From Shewanella inventionis (GTDB lineage Bacteria; Pseudomonadota; Gammaproteobacteria; Enterobacterales; Shewanellaceae): a DNA stretch of 64,000 nt. Position numbers and translations under genes: made by a program. The notes under the pieces are model-generated. The model made no database searches and was not told where the DNA came from. It saw only the letters and a list, made by a program, of their open reading frames with translations. This document shows positions 31,545-40,925 of the stretch, piece after piece. The DNA is taken from positions 124,001-188,000 of the forward strand of contig NZ_BMII01000002.1 in the NCBI RefSeq assembly GCF_014641855.1, given 5' to 3'. Each line of letters begins with the position of its first letter. The stretch's first letter is position 1.

Positions 31545-34500
31545 TTATTCGGTTTGATCAACTACAGCTTGTGGTGTGTCTTCCTCTTTGGGATCTGTAA
31601 CCGTTTTTAGTTCTTGTTTAAGAGCGTCATTCGCGTCTGTAACAGCCTTTGGCACTGTTGCTTGCGGCGATGTTGGGTTGATAACCTCATTTGTCACCTT
31701 GCCGGTAACAGTAGCATCCTCTGTTTCAGGCACAGGTTTGCTATTGTTAGTCAGGTTATCTTCAGCAACAGCACTCTCTAGTGACTCGTTTAATGGCGTC
31801 TCGTTTACTGTTTGAGGCGCCGCATTTTGAGGCTCAACATTAGCTGGTGTTGTAGCGTTCTCTGCCGCTTGAGAGGCTTGCGCTGATGTTGGGCTTAAAG
31901 CCTCATTTGTCGCCTTGTCGGTAACATTTTCTGTTTCAGGCACAGGTTTGCTAATGTTAGTCAGGTTATCCTCAGCAACAGTAGTCTCTAGTGGCTCGTT
32001 TAATGGCGTCTCGCTTACTGTTTGAGGCGCCGCATTTTTAGGCTCAACATTAGCTGGTGTTGTAGCGTGCTCTGTCGCTTGAGAGGCTTGCGGCGATGTT
32101 GGGTTTAAAGCCTCATTTGTCGCCTTGTCGGTAACATTTTCTGTTTCAGGCACAGATTTGCTAATGTTAGTCAGGTTATCTTCAGCAACAGCACTCTCTA
32201 GTGGCTCGCTTGCTACCGGCTCGCTTGCTACCGGCTCGCTTGCTACCGGCTCGCTTGGTAACTGCTTGCTCGCAGGTTTAGGCTCAACATTAGCTGGTGT
32301 TGTAGCGTTCTCTGCCGCTTGAGAGGCTTGCGCTGATGTTGGGCTTAAAGCCTCATTTGTCGCCTTGTCGGTAACATCCTCTGTATTGTCTGATGTATAT
32401 TCATCATTATTAAGAAGAGTCTCTGCTGGTGTTGTGTTGAGAGGTTGTTGTTTAGTGTCAACTGACGAGTCTAATAAGGCTGCAGATGGCAATTCAGCTT
32501 CAGTTGGTAGTGGGTTTTCAGACTCCGTTGTGTTGGCTGGCTCATCGATAACATCTTCATCTATGATGTCCTGAGTATCAGAATGTGATTCGGTATTTAA
32601 AGACTTAGCTTCAGCCTCAATTTCTAATACTTTTTGTGGAACTTCAAGCTCTTCACTGTTTAGCGGCGTTTCCAAGGCGTCACCGGTCGCGTTTTCTGTC
32701 GACTCTAGGACAGCGTCGGTATTTGACTCAGGCGCTAAACCTGTTGGTTCATTTAGCTTAGTTTCTGAGCCTGCACTTTCAGTACTCGTTGGCATGCTAT
32801 GGGATTTATCATCTAGTTGTAACTCTTTGATAAGATTATCCGCATGGTCAACCTTGTCCATCATCCATAAAATGTAACGAATATCGACATGTACCGCTCG
32901 AGTAATGGTAGGGTTAAAGAACCAGTCTTTGGTAATTGCTTCATAGGTAGAGTCGAAGTTAAGCCCCACTAATTCGCCTTTGCCGTTTAATACTGGCGAG
33001 CCTGAGTTACCACCAGTGGTGTCTGCACTGGATAAAAAGTTAACGGGTACAGAATTGAAATCAGCAGGCTTGTCTAAGCAAGACATAAACTGACAGTTGT
33101 TGAAGTCTCGATAAACCGATGCGACACGGTGCTTGCCTAAATCATCTGATTTTATGGCGTTGAGTAATTTAGTGGGGACATTGTAGGGTTCTTTACCCGT
33201 ATGTTTTGCTGCAAGTCCTTCAAGGCGGGTGAATGGCTGTTTATAAATTGCATCCTTAGAGAGGTACCCATCTACCATGCCATAAGTAATACGTAATGTT
33301 CTGTTTGCATCAGGGTATACTGGCCAATTATTTGATTTGTAGTAGTCAATGATTGCCTTCATGTATTCTGGGCGAGCAGATGAGAGCTTACCTTCTAGAA
33401 TTTTTTCACTCTTTTCTAATGCCATATTTGTGTCATGAATGGCAACCGCTAATCGGATAAATGGGTCTTCACTTGTTTCAAAGTCAATGGCTTTTTTGGT
33501 CATCCAGGCTACGCGTTTTGATTGACTTTTTAGTTCAGTTAACGCGTATAAGGCTTCGACTTTTGCTTCTAAGGCTTCAAAGTTGTCGGTAATGCTGAGC
33601 GCCTTGTCAAACACTTCATTTTTATTTGGTTGTCTAACGTAGGCTTGTAAATCTTGCAACCACAGAGTTTTGTCTACCGCAGGATCAAAGCGACTACTGA
33701 TCCGTCTTAACTCTGCTTTAAACATTTTCATGTCACGAAGTTGATACCCTGGCTCACGCTGATCGTTAGGTTTCTTTCTCTCTTGCGCTAATCGATACAA
33801 TTTACTCGCCGCATTAAGCAGTTCACTCGATAGGGCATTTTTATAATAATAATGGGTTTGCATTTGTTGATGCTGTTCAGCAATCAATGCTTCTAAATCA
33901 CTAATAATATTTTGATTGGCATTCGGATCTTGTTTAAGCCATGCTAAAAAGTCGTTTTCACGCTGTTGTTTAATACCGACAATATCGGTGGCGTTAAAAC
34001 CATCGAGTAAACCATTATACTTTTTCATGCGGTTGGACATAGAGGCCAGAGTACCGGCGTATTTTAATGCAATACTTTTGTCAACTGCGCCCATAAATGT
34101 GATGGTATCAATTTGTAATTGATAGCGTTTTGCAAATGTAGGGTACATCCAGTCGCTGGCAAATTGCAGTTCGCTCGTGAGGTTATAGCGGCTGGTTGAG
34201 CCTGGGTAGCCCGCAACAAAAATACCGTCACCGGCTTTAACGCCATCAGCATTGATTGTTAAGTAGCTTTTAGGCTGGTATGGCACATTGTCTTTACTAT
34301 AGGTTGCAGGTTTTCCGTCTTTGCCAACATAAGCCCGTAAAAAGGTAAAGTCACCAGAGTGGCGAGGATATTCGTAGTTATCAATGTCTCCACCGAATCC
34401 GCCAATGGTTTCTGGTGGTGCATAGACTAAGCGTACATCGCGAATGATGAGCTTTTTAGTGAGATAATACTCAAGTCCATGATGAAAACTGTCTACTTCG

Positions 34501-34994
34501 CAGCGGTAATTACTGTCGACCTCACATGCTTTAACTAATGCTTTGCTGTTGGCTTGAATGTTTTCAAAACGCGTTAACGGGTCATCACTTAAATTTGCCA
34601 TGACTTGGTCGGTAACATCGGTGACTTCTTCGGTGATATAAAGTCGTTCGTTGGGGCCTGCCGACGGTTCTTCTGCCTGGGTATTAGCTAAAAAGCCATT
34701 TGCGAGATAATTATGGTCTTTTTTGCTGTTATATTGGATCCCGCGATATGCACAATGATGGTTTGTGACAACTAGGCCTTGGGGCGACACAAAACTGGCG
34801 GTACAATAGCCCAAGCTAACAACGGCATTCATCGGGTATTGACCTAAATCGGCTAACTGTGATGCTGGAATATCAATACCACGTTGTTGTAATTTGTCGG
34901 CTATAGACAGCATTTGATAAGGCTGCCACTGTCCTTCATCAGCAAGAGCAAAACAAGATGTCAGCACTAATGCTGCAACAAGTGCAATACGCAT
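31545..34994 (-). CDS. S46 family dipeptidyl-peptidase with long repetitive C-terminal extension
   Basis: This 1149-aa protein has an N-terminal signal peptide and an S46 peptidase domain covering about residues 20-720. The catalytic His80 is in TNHHCAYRG; a conserved Asp lies in GGDIDNYEYPRHSG, and the Ser near 664 in GGNSGSPVLNGKGELVG. S46 enzymes (DPP7/DPP11) are periplasmic exo-dipeptidyl-peptidases of about 720 aa. Here an extra ~420 residues, rich in Thr, Glu, Pro, Ala and Asn, follow. They include three to four copies of a ~70-80-aa repeat (VTDKATNEALSPTS...) and SEPVA repeats. The extension has almost no Cys or aromatics and looks disordered. Confidence 0.9.
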   Translation of the reverse strand: MRIALVAALVLTSCFALADEGQWQPYQMLSIADKLQQRGIDIPASQLADLGQYPMNAVVSLGYCTASFVSPQGLVVTNHHCAYRGIQYNSKKDHNYLANGFLANTQAEEPSAGPNERLYITEEVTDVTDQVMANLSDDPLTRFENIQANSKALVKACEVDSNYRCEVDSFHHGLEYYLTKKLIIRDVRLVYAPPETIGGFGGDIDNYEYPRHSGDFTFLRAYVGKDGKPATYSKDNVPYQPKSYLTINADGVKAGDGIFVAGYPGSTSRYNLTSELQFASDWMYPTFAKRYQLQIDTITFMGAVDKSIALKYAGTLASMSNRMKKYNGLLDGFNATDIVGIKQQRENDFLAWLKQDPNANQNIISDLEALIAEQHQQMQTHYYYKNALSSELLNAASKLYRLAQERKKPNDQREPGYQLRDMKMFKAELRRISSRFDPAVDKTLWLQDLQAYVRQPNKNEVFDKALSITDNFEALEAKVEALYALTELKSQSKRVAWMTKKAIDFETSEDPFIRLAVAIHDTNMALEKSEKILEGKLSSARPEYMKAIIDYYKSNNWPVYPDANRTLRITYGMVDGYLSKDAIYKQPFTRLEGLAAKHTGKEPYNVPTKLLNAIKSDDLGKHRVASVYRDFNNCQFMSCLDKPADFNSVPVNFLSSADTTGGNSGSPVLNGKGELVGLNFDSTYEAITKDWFFNPTITRAVHVDIRYILWMMDKVDHADNLIKELQLDDKSHSMPTSTESAGSETKLNEPTGLAPESNTDAVLESTENATGDALETPLNSEELEVPQKVLEIEAEAKSLNTESHSDTQDIIDEDVIDEPANTTESENPLPTEAELPSAALLDSSVDTKQQPLNTTPAETLLNNDEYTSDNTEDVTDKATNEALSPTSAQASQAAENATTPANVEPKPASKQLPSEPVASEPVASEPVASEPLESAVAEDNLTNISKSVPETENVTDKATNEALNPTSPQASQATEHATTPANVEPKNAAPQTVSETPLNEPLETTVAEDNLTNISKPVPETENVTDKATNEALSPTSAQASQAAENATTPANVEPQNAAPQTVNETPLNESLESAVAEDNLTNNSKPVPETEDATVTGKVTNEVINPTSPQATVPKAVTDANDALKQELKTVTDPKEEDTPQAVVDQTE
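31685..32395. repeat. Intragenic tandem repeats in the S46 peptidase gene
   Basis: Copies of a unit containing CCTCATTTGTC start at 31685, 31901, 32111 and 32351, giving spacings of 216, 210 and 240 bp. All spacings are multiples of three, so the frame is kept. Within the longest unit (about 32200-32260) a 15-bp sequence (GGCTCGCTTGCTACC) is tandemly repeated, giving SEPVA repeats in the protein. High identity between units suggests recent expansion or gene conversion. Confidence 0.85.
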
Positions 34995-35124
34995 GTATTT
35001 TCCTTAATGTATTAATTGATTAACCGTTGACTGAGTCGTCGTTTTCATTCTAAATGACAGCAAATAAAGCTTAGACACGGTGTTATACCATATTTTATAA
35101 AGTCGTTGTAAATTGGGAGCGTGA

Positions 35125-36531
35125 ATGTCACAACAAGGTGCTTTTAAAGCCAGAAATAGGCAAAAAGATGCAGAGGTCAATGCATTAAAACTGCCACCAC
35201 ATTCGATTGAAGCTGAACAGTCCGTTTTAGGCGGCTTAATGCTCGACGCCGAAGCGTGGGACCGTGTTTCTGAAGCGGTGGTACCTGAAGATTTTTATTC
35301 TCGTTCACATCGCATGATTTATACCGCAATGCAAAAGTTGATGGAGTCAGGCCAGCCGCTTGATTTAATTACCGTTTCTGAGCAACTTGAAATTGAAGAC
35401 CAACTAGAAGATGCTGGCGGTTTTGCCTATTTAGGTGAAATTGCAAAAAATACCCCCAGTGCCGGCAATATTTTGTCTTACGCGGATATTGTACGTGAGA
35501 GAGCGGTTGTGCGAGACATGATTGGGGTCGCTCATGAAATTGCAGACGCCGGCTATAACCCTGAAGGGCGCGATTCAAGCGCTTTGCTTGATTTAGCCGA
35601 AACCAAAGTTTTTAAAATTGCTGAGATGCGTGCCAATGCCAATGAAGGGCCGGAAAACATCAAAAGCATTCTTGAAAAAACCGTTGATAAAATCGAGCAG
35701 CTTTATAATAACCCACATAATGGGGTTACTGGGGTGTCGAGTGGCTTCAACGATTTAGATAAAATGACCGCAGGTTTTCAGTCAGGCGATTTAATTATCG
35801 TTGCGGCACGTCCATCGATGGGTAAAACCACCTTCGCGATGAACTTATGCGAACAGGCCGCAATGAATGAAGATAAGCCCGTGCTTATTTTCAGCCTCGA
35901 GATGCCGTCAGAACAGATTATGATGCGTATGTTGGCCTCACTTGGCCGGGTTGATCAAACTAAAATTCGTACGGGCCAATTAGATGATGAGGATTGGGCG
36001 CGCGTGTCATCAACCATGGGTATTATGCTTGAGCAAGGCAAAATGTACATTGATGATGGTTCAGGCTTAACGCCTACCGAAGTTCGCAGCCGTGCTAGAC
36101 GTATTGCACGCGAGCATGGTGGCTTGTCGATGATTATGATCGATTACTTGCAGTTAATGCAGGTACCCTCGTTAAAAGATAATCGTACGTTAGAAATTTC
36201 AGAAATCTCGCGCTCATTAAAAGCGCTCGCCAAAGAGCTCGAAATCCCGGTTATTGCTTTGTCGCAGCTTAACCGCTCGTTAGAGCAACGTGCCGACAAA
36301 CGTCCGGTTAACTCAGACTTACGTGAATCGGGAGCTATTGAGCAAGATGCCGACTTAATTATGTTTATTTATCGCGATGAAGTGTATAACGACAACTCTG
36401 AAGATAAAGGCACCGCTGAAATTATTATTGGTAAACAGCGTAACGGCCCTATTGGTCGTGTCCGCTTGGTATTCCAGGGGCAATTCTCACGGTTTGATAA
36501 TTATGCAGGGCCTCAATTCGAGGAAGATTAA
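35125..36531 (+). CDS. dnaB: Replicative DNA helicase DnaB
   Basis: This 468-aa hexameric helicase unwinds DNA at the replication fork. The N-terminal DnaB_N domain (about 22-125) is followed by the RecA-like motor with Walker A ARPSMGKT (near residue 229) and the IDYLQLM motif. No intein interrupts it. Length matches E. coli (471). alr follows 120 bp later, as in E. coli. Confidence 0.98.
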   Translation: MSQQGAFKARNRQKDAEVNALKLPPHSIEAEQSVLGGLMLDAEAWDRVSEAVVPEDFYSRSHRMIYTAMQKLMESGQPLDLITVSEQLEIEDQLEDAGGFAYLGEIAKNTPSAGNILSYADIVRERAVVRDMIGVAHEIADAGYNPEGRDSSALLDLAETKVFKIAEMRANANEGPENIKSILEKTVDKIEQLYNNPHNGVTGVSSGFNDLDKMTAGFQSGDLIIVAARPSMGKTTFAMNLCEQAAMNEDKPVLIFSLEMPSEQIMMRMLASLGRVDQTKIRTGQLDDEDWARVSSTMGIMLEQGKMYIDDGSGLTPTEVRSRARRIAREHGGLSMIMIDYLQLMQVPSLKDNRTLEISEISRSLKALAKELEIPVIALSQLNRSLEQRADKRPVNSDLRESGAIEQDADLIMFIYRDEVYNDNSEDKGTAEIIIGKQRNGPIGRVRLVFQGQFSRFDNYAGPQFEED

Positions 36532-36651
36532 TTATTTATTATCCTGTATTTAATTATATTTTATGGTTGTTTATGATCTTCCGTTAGCGATATATGACTT
36601 TTTGGGCTAGCCAAATGGGTTATGTTTTTATTGTTTAATTAAGGCACTCTA

Positions 36652-37770
36652 TTGAAACCGTTTCCTCGTGCAGAAATCAGCCGTTGTGCTTTGCAAAGTA
36701 ATCTGGCACAGCTGCGTCTTATTGCACCCAAAAGTAAAATTATGGCTGTGGTTAAAGCCAATGGTTATGGCCATGGTTTATTAAATGTGGCTGAAAGCGT
36801 AGGCATTTTAAATTATGTCCAAAGCGTGGGGAAATACCATGGTGGCGCCGACGGGTTTGGTTTAGCTAGATTAGAAGAAGCGCTGCAATTACGCGAAGGT
36901 GGAGTGAAAGGAAAACTACTCTTATTAGAAGGCTTTTTTCGTCAATCAGATTTGGCCACTTTAGTTACTCATAATATTGATACCGTGGTTCACCATGAGT
37001 CTCAATTGCACATGCTCGAAACCATCAAGCTGGATAAGCCCGTTACCGTGTGGATAAAAATTGATACCGGAATGCATCGGATTGGATTTACTTTGGATCA
37101 GTTTGAAAAGGTGTATCAACGCTTACTTCACTGCCCACAAGTGGCTAAACCCATCCATTTAATGACTCATTTTGCCTGTGCAGACGAACCTGATAACCAG
37201 ATGACGCAAGACCAAATGAACGCCTTTTTGCAGCTTATTGATGGCCTCGACGGCGACCGTACTTTAGCCAATTCTGCTGGCACGTTATTTTGGCCAACAA
37301 GCCAAGCAGATTGGATTAGACCGGGAATTGCGCTATACGGTATTTCACCTGTAGTGGGTGATAGAGGCGTTAATCATCGACTTATACCAGCAATGGAATT
37401 AGTGTCTAATTTGATTGCAGTACGCGATCATAAAGCGGGTGACAGCGTAGGGTATGGCGCATTTTGGACAGCCAAACAAGATACCCGTTTAGGTGTTGTG
37501 GCCATTGGCTATGGCGATGGTTATCCTCGTAACGCGCCAGAGGGCACCCCAGTTTGGATTAATGGCCGCCGTGTCCCTATTGTAGGCCGTGTGTCGATGG
37601 ACATGTTAACTGTCGATCTTGGTGCCGATGCGCAAGACAATGTGGGAGATAGTGTTCAACTTTGGGGGAAAGCTTTAGCGGTAGAAGAAGTCGCTGAGCA
37701 TATCGGCACAATTGCATATGAGTTAGTGACTAAGCTCACTCCAAGAGTTGTGGTTGAGTTACTCGACTAA
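36652..37770 (+). CDS. alr: Alanine racemase
   Basis: The 372-aa PLP enzyme makes D-alanine for peptidoglycan. It starts at a TTG (36652), the only start giving the family N-terminus. The PLP lysine is Lys35 in [10 protein letters not shown], and the second catalytic base Tyr is in SVGYGAFW. A short insertion (about residues 50-65, [13 protein letters not shown]) makes it slightly longer than E. coli Alr. It could be the biosynthetic (alr) or catabolic (dadX) type; linkage to dnaB supports alr. Confidence 0.95.
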   Translation: MKPFPRAEISRCALQSNLAQLRLIAPKSKIMAVVKANGYGHGLLNVAESVGILNYVQSVGKYHGGADGFGLARLEEALQLREGGVKGKLLLLEGFFRQSDLATLVTHNIDTVVHHESQLHMLETIKLDKPVTVWIKIDTGMHRIGFTLDQFEKVYQRLLHCPQVAKPIHLMTHFACADEPDNQMTQDQMNAFLQLIDGLDGDRTLANSAGTLFWPTSQADWIRPGIALYGISPVVGDRGVNHRLIPAMELVSNLIAVRDHKAGDSVGYGAFWTAKQDTRLGVVAIGYGDGYPRNAPEGTPVWINGRRVPIVGRVSMDMLTVDLGADAQDNVGDSVQLWGKALAVEEVAEHIGTIAYELVTKLTPRVVVELLD

Positions 37771-37788
37771 ATATAAATATAAATAAAT

Positions 37789-37826
37789 AAAAATGCCCAA
37801 GGTACTTCAGTGTCTTGGGCATTTTT
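37789..37826. terminator. Bidirectional terminator between alr and cheX
   Basis: AAAAATGCCCAAG pairs with CTTGGGCATTTTT around a 12-nt loop, between convergent genes. Confidence 0.9.
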
Positions 37827-37846
37827 GTTTCGCATAGCTCATTAGG

Positions 37847-38317
37847 CTATTGCGCATCTTCAAAACAGATTTCAATAAAAGCATTACCGTGGTCATGGGT
37901 AAAAGGCATCAGAATTTTTTTACCACGCGCTTTATGAGAAATGGTATGGTTTTTACCAGACACGACAGCGGGAGTTGCCATATCAAAATCATAGCCCTTA
38001 TCGCTGAGTAAATTTTTAGCGCCTCCAGTAACCATGTTGGTTATTTCACCTACTAAATCTGTTACTTCATCATTAATGGTGTCAGGCTTTTCCCCTAACA
38101 TTTTGTTCATTATTTCAAGAATTAAGGATTGCTCAAAAGTAATAGACAGCGAGCCACGAGTTTTAGGCCCCACCATCCCAATCAACCCAGAAACATCACC
38201 TTTAGCGAGATCATGATTTTTTAATTGTGGTTTACCCGGCTTGAGATCCATTGTTGCCATTGTTGATATCACATTGATCAAAGAAACTAGAAATGGGTTG
38301 ATGAATTCAACGTTCAT
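37847..38317 (-). CDS. cheX: CheX-family chemotaxis phosphatase-like protein
   Basis: The 156-aa protein is taken from the ATG at 38317 (MNVEFINPFLVSLINV). It has the CheC/CheX fold with the catalytic ExxN motif (Glu91-Ile-Thr-Asn94 in GEITNMVTGGAKN). CheX removes phosphate from CheY-P in bacteria that carry it. It is encoded alone, far from chemotaxis operons. Function on a CheY in this organism is inferred from the motif. Confidence 0.8.
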   Translation of the reverse strand: MNVEFINPFLVSLINVISTMATMDLKPGKPQLKNHDLAKGDVSGLIGMVGPKTRGSLSITFEQSLILEIMNKMLGEKPDTINDEVTDLVGEITNMVTGGAKNLLSDKGYDFDMATPAVVSGKNHTISHKARGKKILMPFTHDHGNAFIEICFEDAQ

Positions 38318-38794
38318 AGGCAAAACAATCCTTCTACATTCAAAACTGCAATAGACACATTAAGCATGATCACATCAGCTTATTAGCATTAATGTACACT
38401 ATATCAGTAAACTGAAATACAGGTTTAAGCTTAGAACACAAAAATGAAATTGAAAGCGACATTACTGGCACAGATAGTTTAATACGGCGGTTTAGTGTTG
38501 GTGGCTCAATATTTGATTGAATACAATCTTGAAAGCTTCAATTTTGCAAGCTACATGAATAGAGGTTAAAAAATCTTACATGGTTTAGTTGTGGTTACTG
38601 ACCAAATCTAGCGTAAAAATTGATGGTGTTTCTCGTTGATGGGTTAGTGATATAATCAGCTCAATCAGCAAAAGAGACTATTTTAGGTCACAATCATATT
38701 GACCCATCATCAGTTACACTCCGTAGTAATAATTAACATTTGTTGTTCGATTCAATAACACTGTCGAAAGATGTGTTTATCAATGCCGTAGATT
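38318..38794. other. Intergenic region upstream of dusA, no gene seen
   Basis: About 480 bp without a supported ORF. It must contain the divergent promoters of cheX and dusA, but I see no clear -35/-10 pair or strong hairpin. Confidence 0.45.
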
Positions 38795-39823
38795 ATGAGT
38801 ATAAATAATTCAGTGAATATTACACCAAAGCCAGACACGCTCGATCGCACCTTTTCTATAGCACCTATGCTGGATTGGACGGATCGCCACTACCGTTACT
38901 TTGCACGTTTATTGTCAGTTAAAGCACTGCTTTATACTGAAATGGTCACCACTGGGGCTATATTGCAGGGCAAGGGTGACTATTTGGCTTATAACGATGA
39001 AGAGCATCCGTTGGCTTTGCAGTTAGGTGGCTCTAATCCTATTGATTTAGCCGCTTGTGCCAAATTGGCTGCTGAGCGAGGCTATGATGAAGTCAATCTT
39101 AATGTAGGTTGCCCGTCTGACCGCGTGCAAAATGGTCGTTTTGGTGCCTGTTTAATGGCTGAGCCTGAGCTAGTTGCTCAGTGTGTCGATGCGATGAAGC
39201 AAGTTACTGATATTCCCATAACCGTTAAAACCCGCATTGGTATTGATGAACAAGACAGTTATCAATTTTTAACAGATTTTATTGAAATCGTGAATGCAAA
39301 AGGCTGTACTGCATTTACTATTCATGCGCGTAAAGCGTGGTTGCAAGGCTTGAGTCCGAAAGAAAACCGTGAGATCCCGCCGTTAGATTATGAGCGCGTG
39401 TATCAGCTTAAACGAGATTACCCACAGCTTAATATTAGTATTAATGGCGGTATTAAAACCCTTGAGGAAGCCCAACTGCATTTAGCACAGCTTGATGGTG
39501 TGATGGTTGGGCGCGAAGCGTACCAAAATCCGTATATTTTGGCTCAGGTAGATCAGCAATTATGCGGTACAAGCAGCCCTATCATTACTCGTGAGCAAGT
39601 GATTGAGAAAATGCTGCCTTATATCGAAGCGCATTTGGCTCAAGGCGGTCGTTTGAATCATATCACTCGTCATATGATTGGTTTGTTCCAAGGGTTACCG
39701 GGTTCGCGTGGCTGGCGACGCCATTTAAGTGAAAATGCCCACAAGCCGAATGCTGATATCAATGTGGTTTTAAAAGCCGCTGAATTTGTTGAGCCCCAGG
39801 CTCTTGCTGAGTCACAGGCTTAG
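38795..39823 (+). CDS. dusA: tRNA-dihydrouridine(20/20a) synthase DusA
   Basis: This 342-aa FMN enzyme reduces U20/U20a in tRNA. The active-site Cys is in [12 protein letters not shown]; the FMN phosphate-binding region includes SINGGIK and [13 protein letters not shown]. The family hallmark [16 protein letters not shown] is near the N-terminus. Length matches E. coli DusA (345). Confidence 0.96.
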   Translation: MSINNSVNITPKPDTLDRTFSIAPMLDWTDRHYRYFARLLSVKALLYTEMVTTGAILQGKGDYLAYNDEEHPLALQLGGSNPIDLAACAKLAAERGYDEVNLNVGCPSDRVQNGRFGACLMAEPELVAQCVDAMKQVTDIPITVKTRIGIDEQDSYQFLTDFIEIVNAKGCTAFTIHARKAWLQGLSPKENREIPPLDYERVYQLKRDYPQLNISINGGIKTLEEAQLHLAQLDGVMVGREAYQNPYILAQVDQQLCGTSSPIITREQVIEKMLPYIEAHLAQGGRLNHITRHMIGLFQGLPGSRGWRRHLSENAHKPNADINVVLKAAEFVEPQALAESQA

Positions 39824-39855
39824 TACGTTTTATCCCAATAGGTATTCTTTTCCCC

Positions 39856-39881
39856 AAGCGCCTTAATTTAGGCGCTTTTTT
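39856..39881 (+). terminator. dusA terminator
   Basis: AAGCGCC/GGCGCTT with an 8-nt loop, followed by TTTTT. Confidence 0.85.
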
Positions 39882-39951
39882 AGTGTTAATCCTTCCACAG
39901 ACATTTTTTTTACCTGTAAATAATTTTGATATTAAACGTACTGGTCATTTT

Positions 39952-39967
39952 AACCAACTTGGTGGTT
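39952..39967. promoter_or_regulatory. Dyad upstream of second sigma-54-like promoter
   Basis: AACCA-N6-TGGTT is a perfect 5-bp inverted repeat about 108 bp upstream of the -24/-12 element at 40075. A near-match to the IHF consensus (AATCAG-N4-TT) lies between them at 40046-40057. It is a plausible enhancer site; the activator is unknown. Confidence 0.35.
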
Positions 39968-40074
39968 ATTTTTACTACCTGTTGGTTTTTTGTACGTGAG
40001 TCCTGTTCATTAAAAAAGGGTGGGCGCTTAAATAATAGCTAGGTAAATCAGTGGTTTTTTGTGTTTTTTAAAAG

Positions 40075-40090
40075 TTGGCACGTAGCTTGT
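40075..40090 (+). promoter_or_regulatory. Sigma-54 (-24/-12) promoter-like sequence before pspC-type cluster
   Basis: TTGGCACGTAGCTTGT has a perfect -24 half, correct spacing and TTGT in place of TTGC at -12. It lies 70 bp before the ATG at 40160. Phage-shock operons of E. coli are sigma-54 dependent through PspF, which fits a PspC-like protein downstream. Confidence 0.6.
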
Positions 40091-40159
40091 AATACCCATG
40101 GTGTAATCAACTAGACGGGTGTTTAGTTGCCATTAACCAACACAAGAAAGGATGCCACC

Positions 40160-40474
40160 ATGTTTACATTAACTTCAAATATCGTTCGTCGTACTGTTCA
40201 ATTATCTGTTGCTGCCGCAGTGCTCGTTACGGCAAGTGTTTCAGCACAAGCGGATGAGGTTTCTTTGAGCAATACGCTTAATTCACTTGAGCAGAACATC
40301 GCTCAAGCGAGCCAAGAAATGATTTCAACGGCTAAACAAGAGTTTCTGTTGTCGTTACAAACTCAAATCGCTGAGCAAGTTTACGAGGTCAATTCAAGTT
40401 TGGCGCAAGTGTCATTAGTTGGAACCGAAGAAAACAACACCGCCATTGCAGCAAAAACTGCAGAGAATAAGTAA
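40160..40474 (+). CDS. Small exported protein, first gene of pspC-type cluster
   Basis: The 104-aa protein starts at the ATG at 40160, with AAAGGA seven bases upstream. It has a clear signal peptide (LSVAAAVLVTASVSAQA, cleavage before DEV). The mature part is helical and Gln/Ser/Glu-rich (SLEQNIAQASQEMISTAKQE). I recognise no family. Its stop overlaps the start of the next small gene (TAATG). It lies 70 bp downstream of a sigma-54-like promoter. Confidence 0.75.
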   Translation: MFTLTSNIVRRTVQLSVAAAVLVTASVSAQADEVSLSNTLNSLEQNIAQASQEMISTAKQEFLLSLQTQIAEQVYEVNSSLAQVSLVGTEENNTAIAAKTAENK

Positions 40475-40605
40475 TGGATTGGCTGTTAAATTTGGGCTTG
40501 GTGCTGCCATTAATGTCGTTGCTATTATTGCCGGTAATCAGTTTTGCATTTTTTGCTATGTTAGTCAGCCAGCTCGAATGGCCTAACATTAATGACCAAG
40601 CTTAA
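40474..40605 (+). CDS. 43-aa membrane protein
   Basis: This short ORF starts at 40474, overlapping the stop of the exported protein, which suggests translational coupling. It encodes 43 residues beginning MDWLLNLGLVLPLMSLLLLP, with one long or two short membrane helices and a polar tail (WPNINDQA). I recognise no family, though size and context resemble small Psp-type membrane proteins. Confidence 0.6.
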   Translation: MDWLLNLGLVLPLMSLLLLPVISFAFFAMLVSQLEWPNINDQA

Positions 40606-40687
40606 GAATCCAATAATCAATATGAGTATACTGATAAGCAAGTGACTAACATCAATCTTGTTATCAATTTTAAACTAGGAGAATACG

Positions 40688-40888
40688 ATGAGTCGTTTAA
40701 TGAGTCGATTGCAAGATGAAGCAAGGATAGTGTGCGGTGTATCTGCTAATTTAGCAAAGCAGTATGGCTGGTCATTACTGTGGACCCGCGTTGTGACGAT
40801 GGGGTTAGTGATCACCAATCCAGGTATTAGCTTAGCGGCATATTTTATTGTGGCCGTTGTCATGAGCCAAAAAACCTCACGTTTTTAA
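40688..40888 (+). CDS. PspC-domain small protein
   Basis: The 66-aa protein has the PspC core (RIVCGVSANLAKQYGWSLLWTR and TNPGISLAAYFIVAVVM), with one or two membrane helices. AGGAG lies upstream of the ATG. PspC normally senses membrane stress with PspB and regulates PspA; this short stand-alone version lacks the C-terminal part. It is third in the cluster behind the sigma-54-like promoter. Confidence 0.8.
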   Translation: MSRLMSRLQDEARIVCGVSANLAKQYGWSLLWTRVVTMGLVITNPGISLAAYFIVAVVMSQKTSRF

Positions 40889-40925
40889 TGCCCACCCCGG
40901 AAGGTAGAGGGGTGAGCATAGATGA

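Noticed and set aside
32125..32574. Plus-strand open frames inside the S46 peptidase gene
   Set aside because: They are antisense shadows of the low-complexity tail; the minus frame is continuous with a signal peptide and a peptidase domain.
40893..40914. CACCCC/GGGGTG hairpin after the PspC gene as terminator
   Set aside because: No T-run follows on either strand, so I do not call a terminator.
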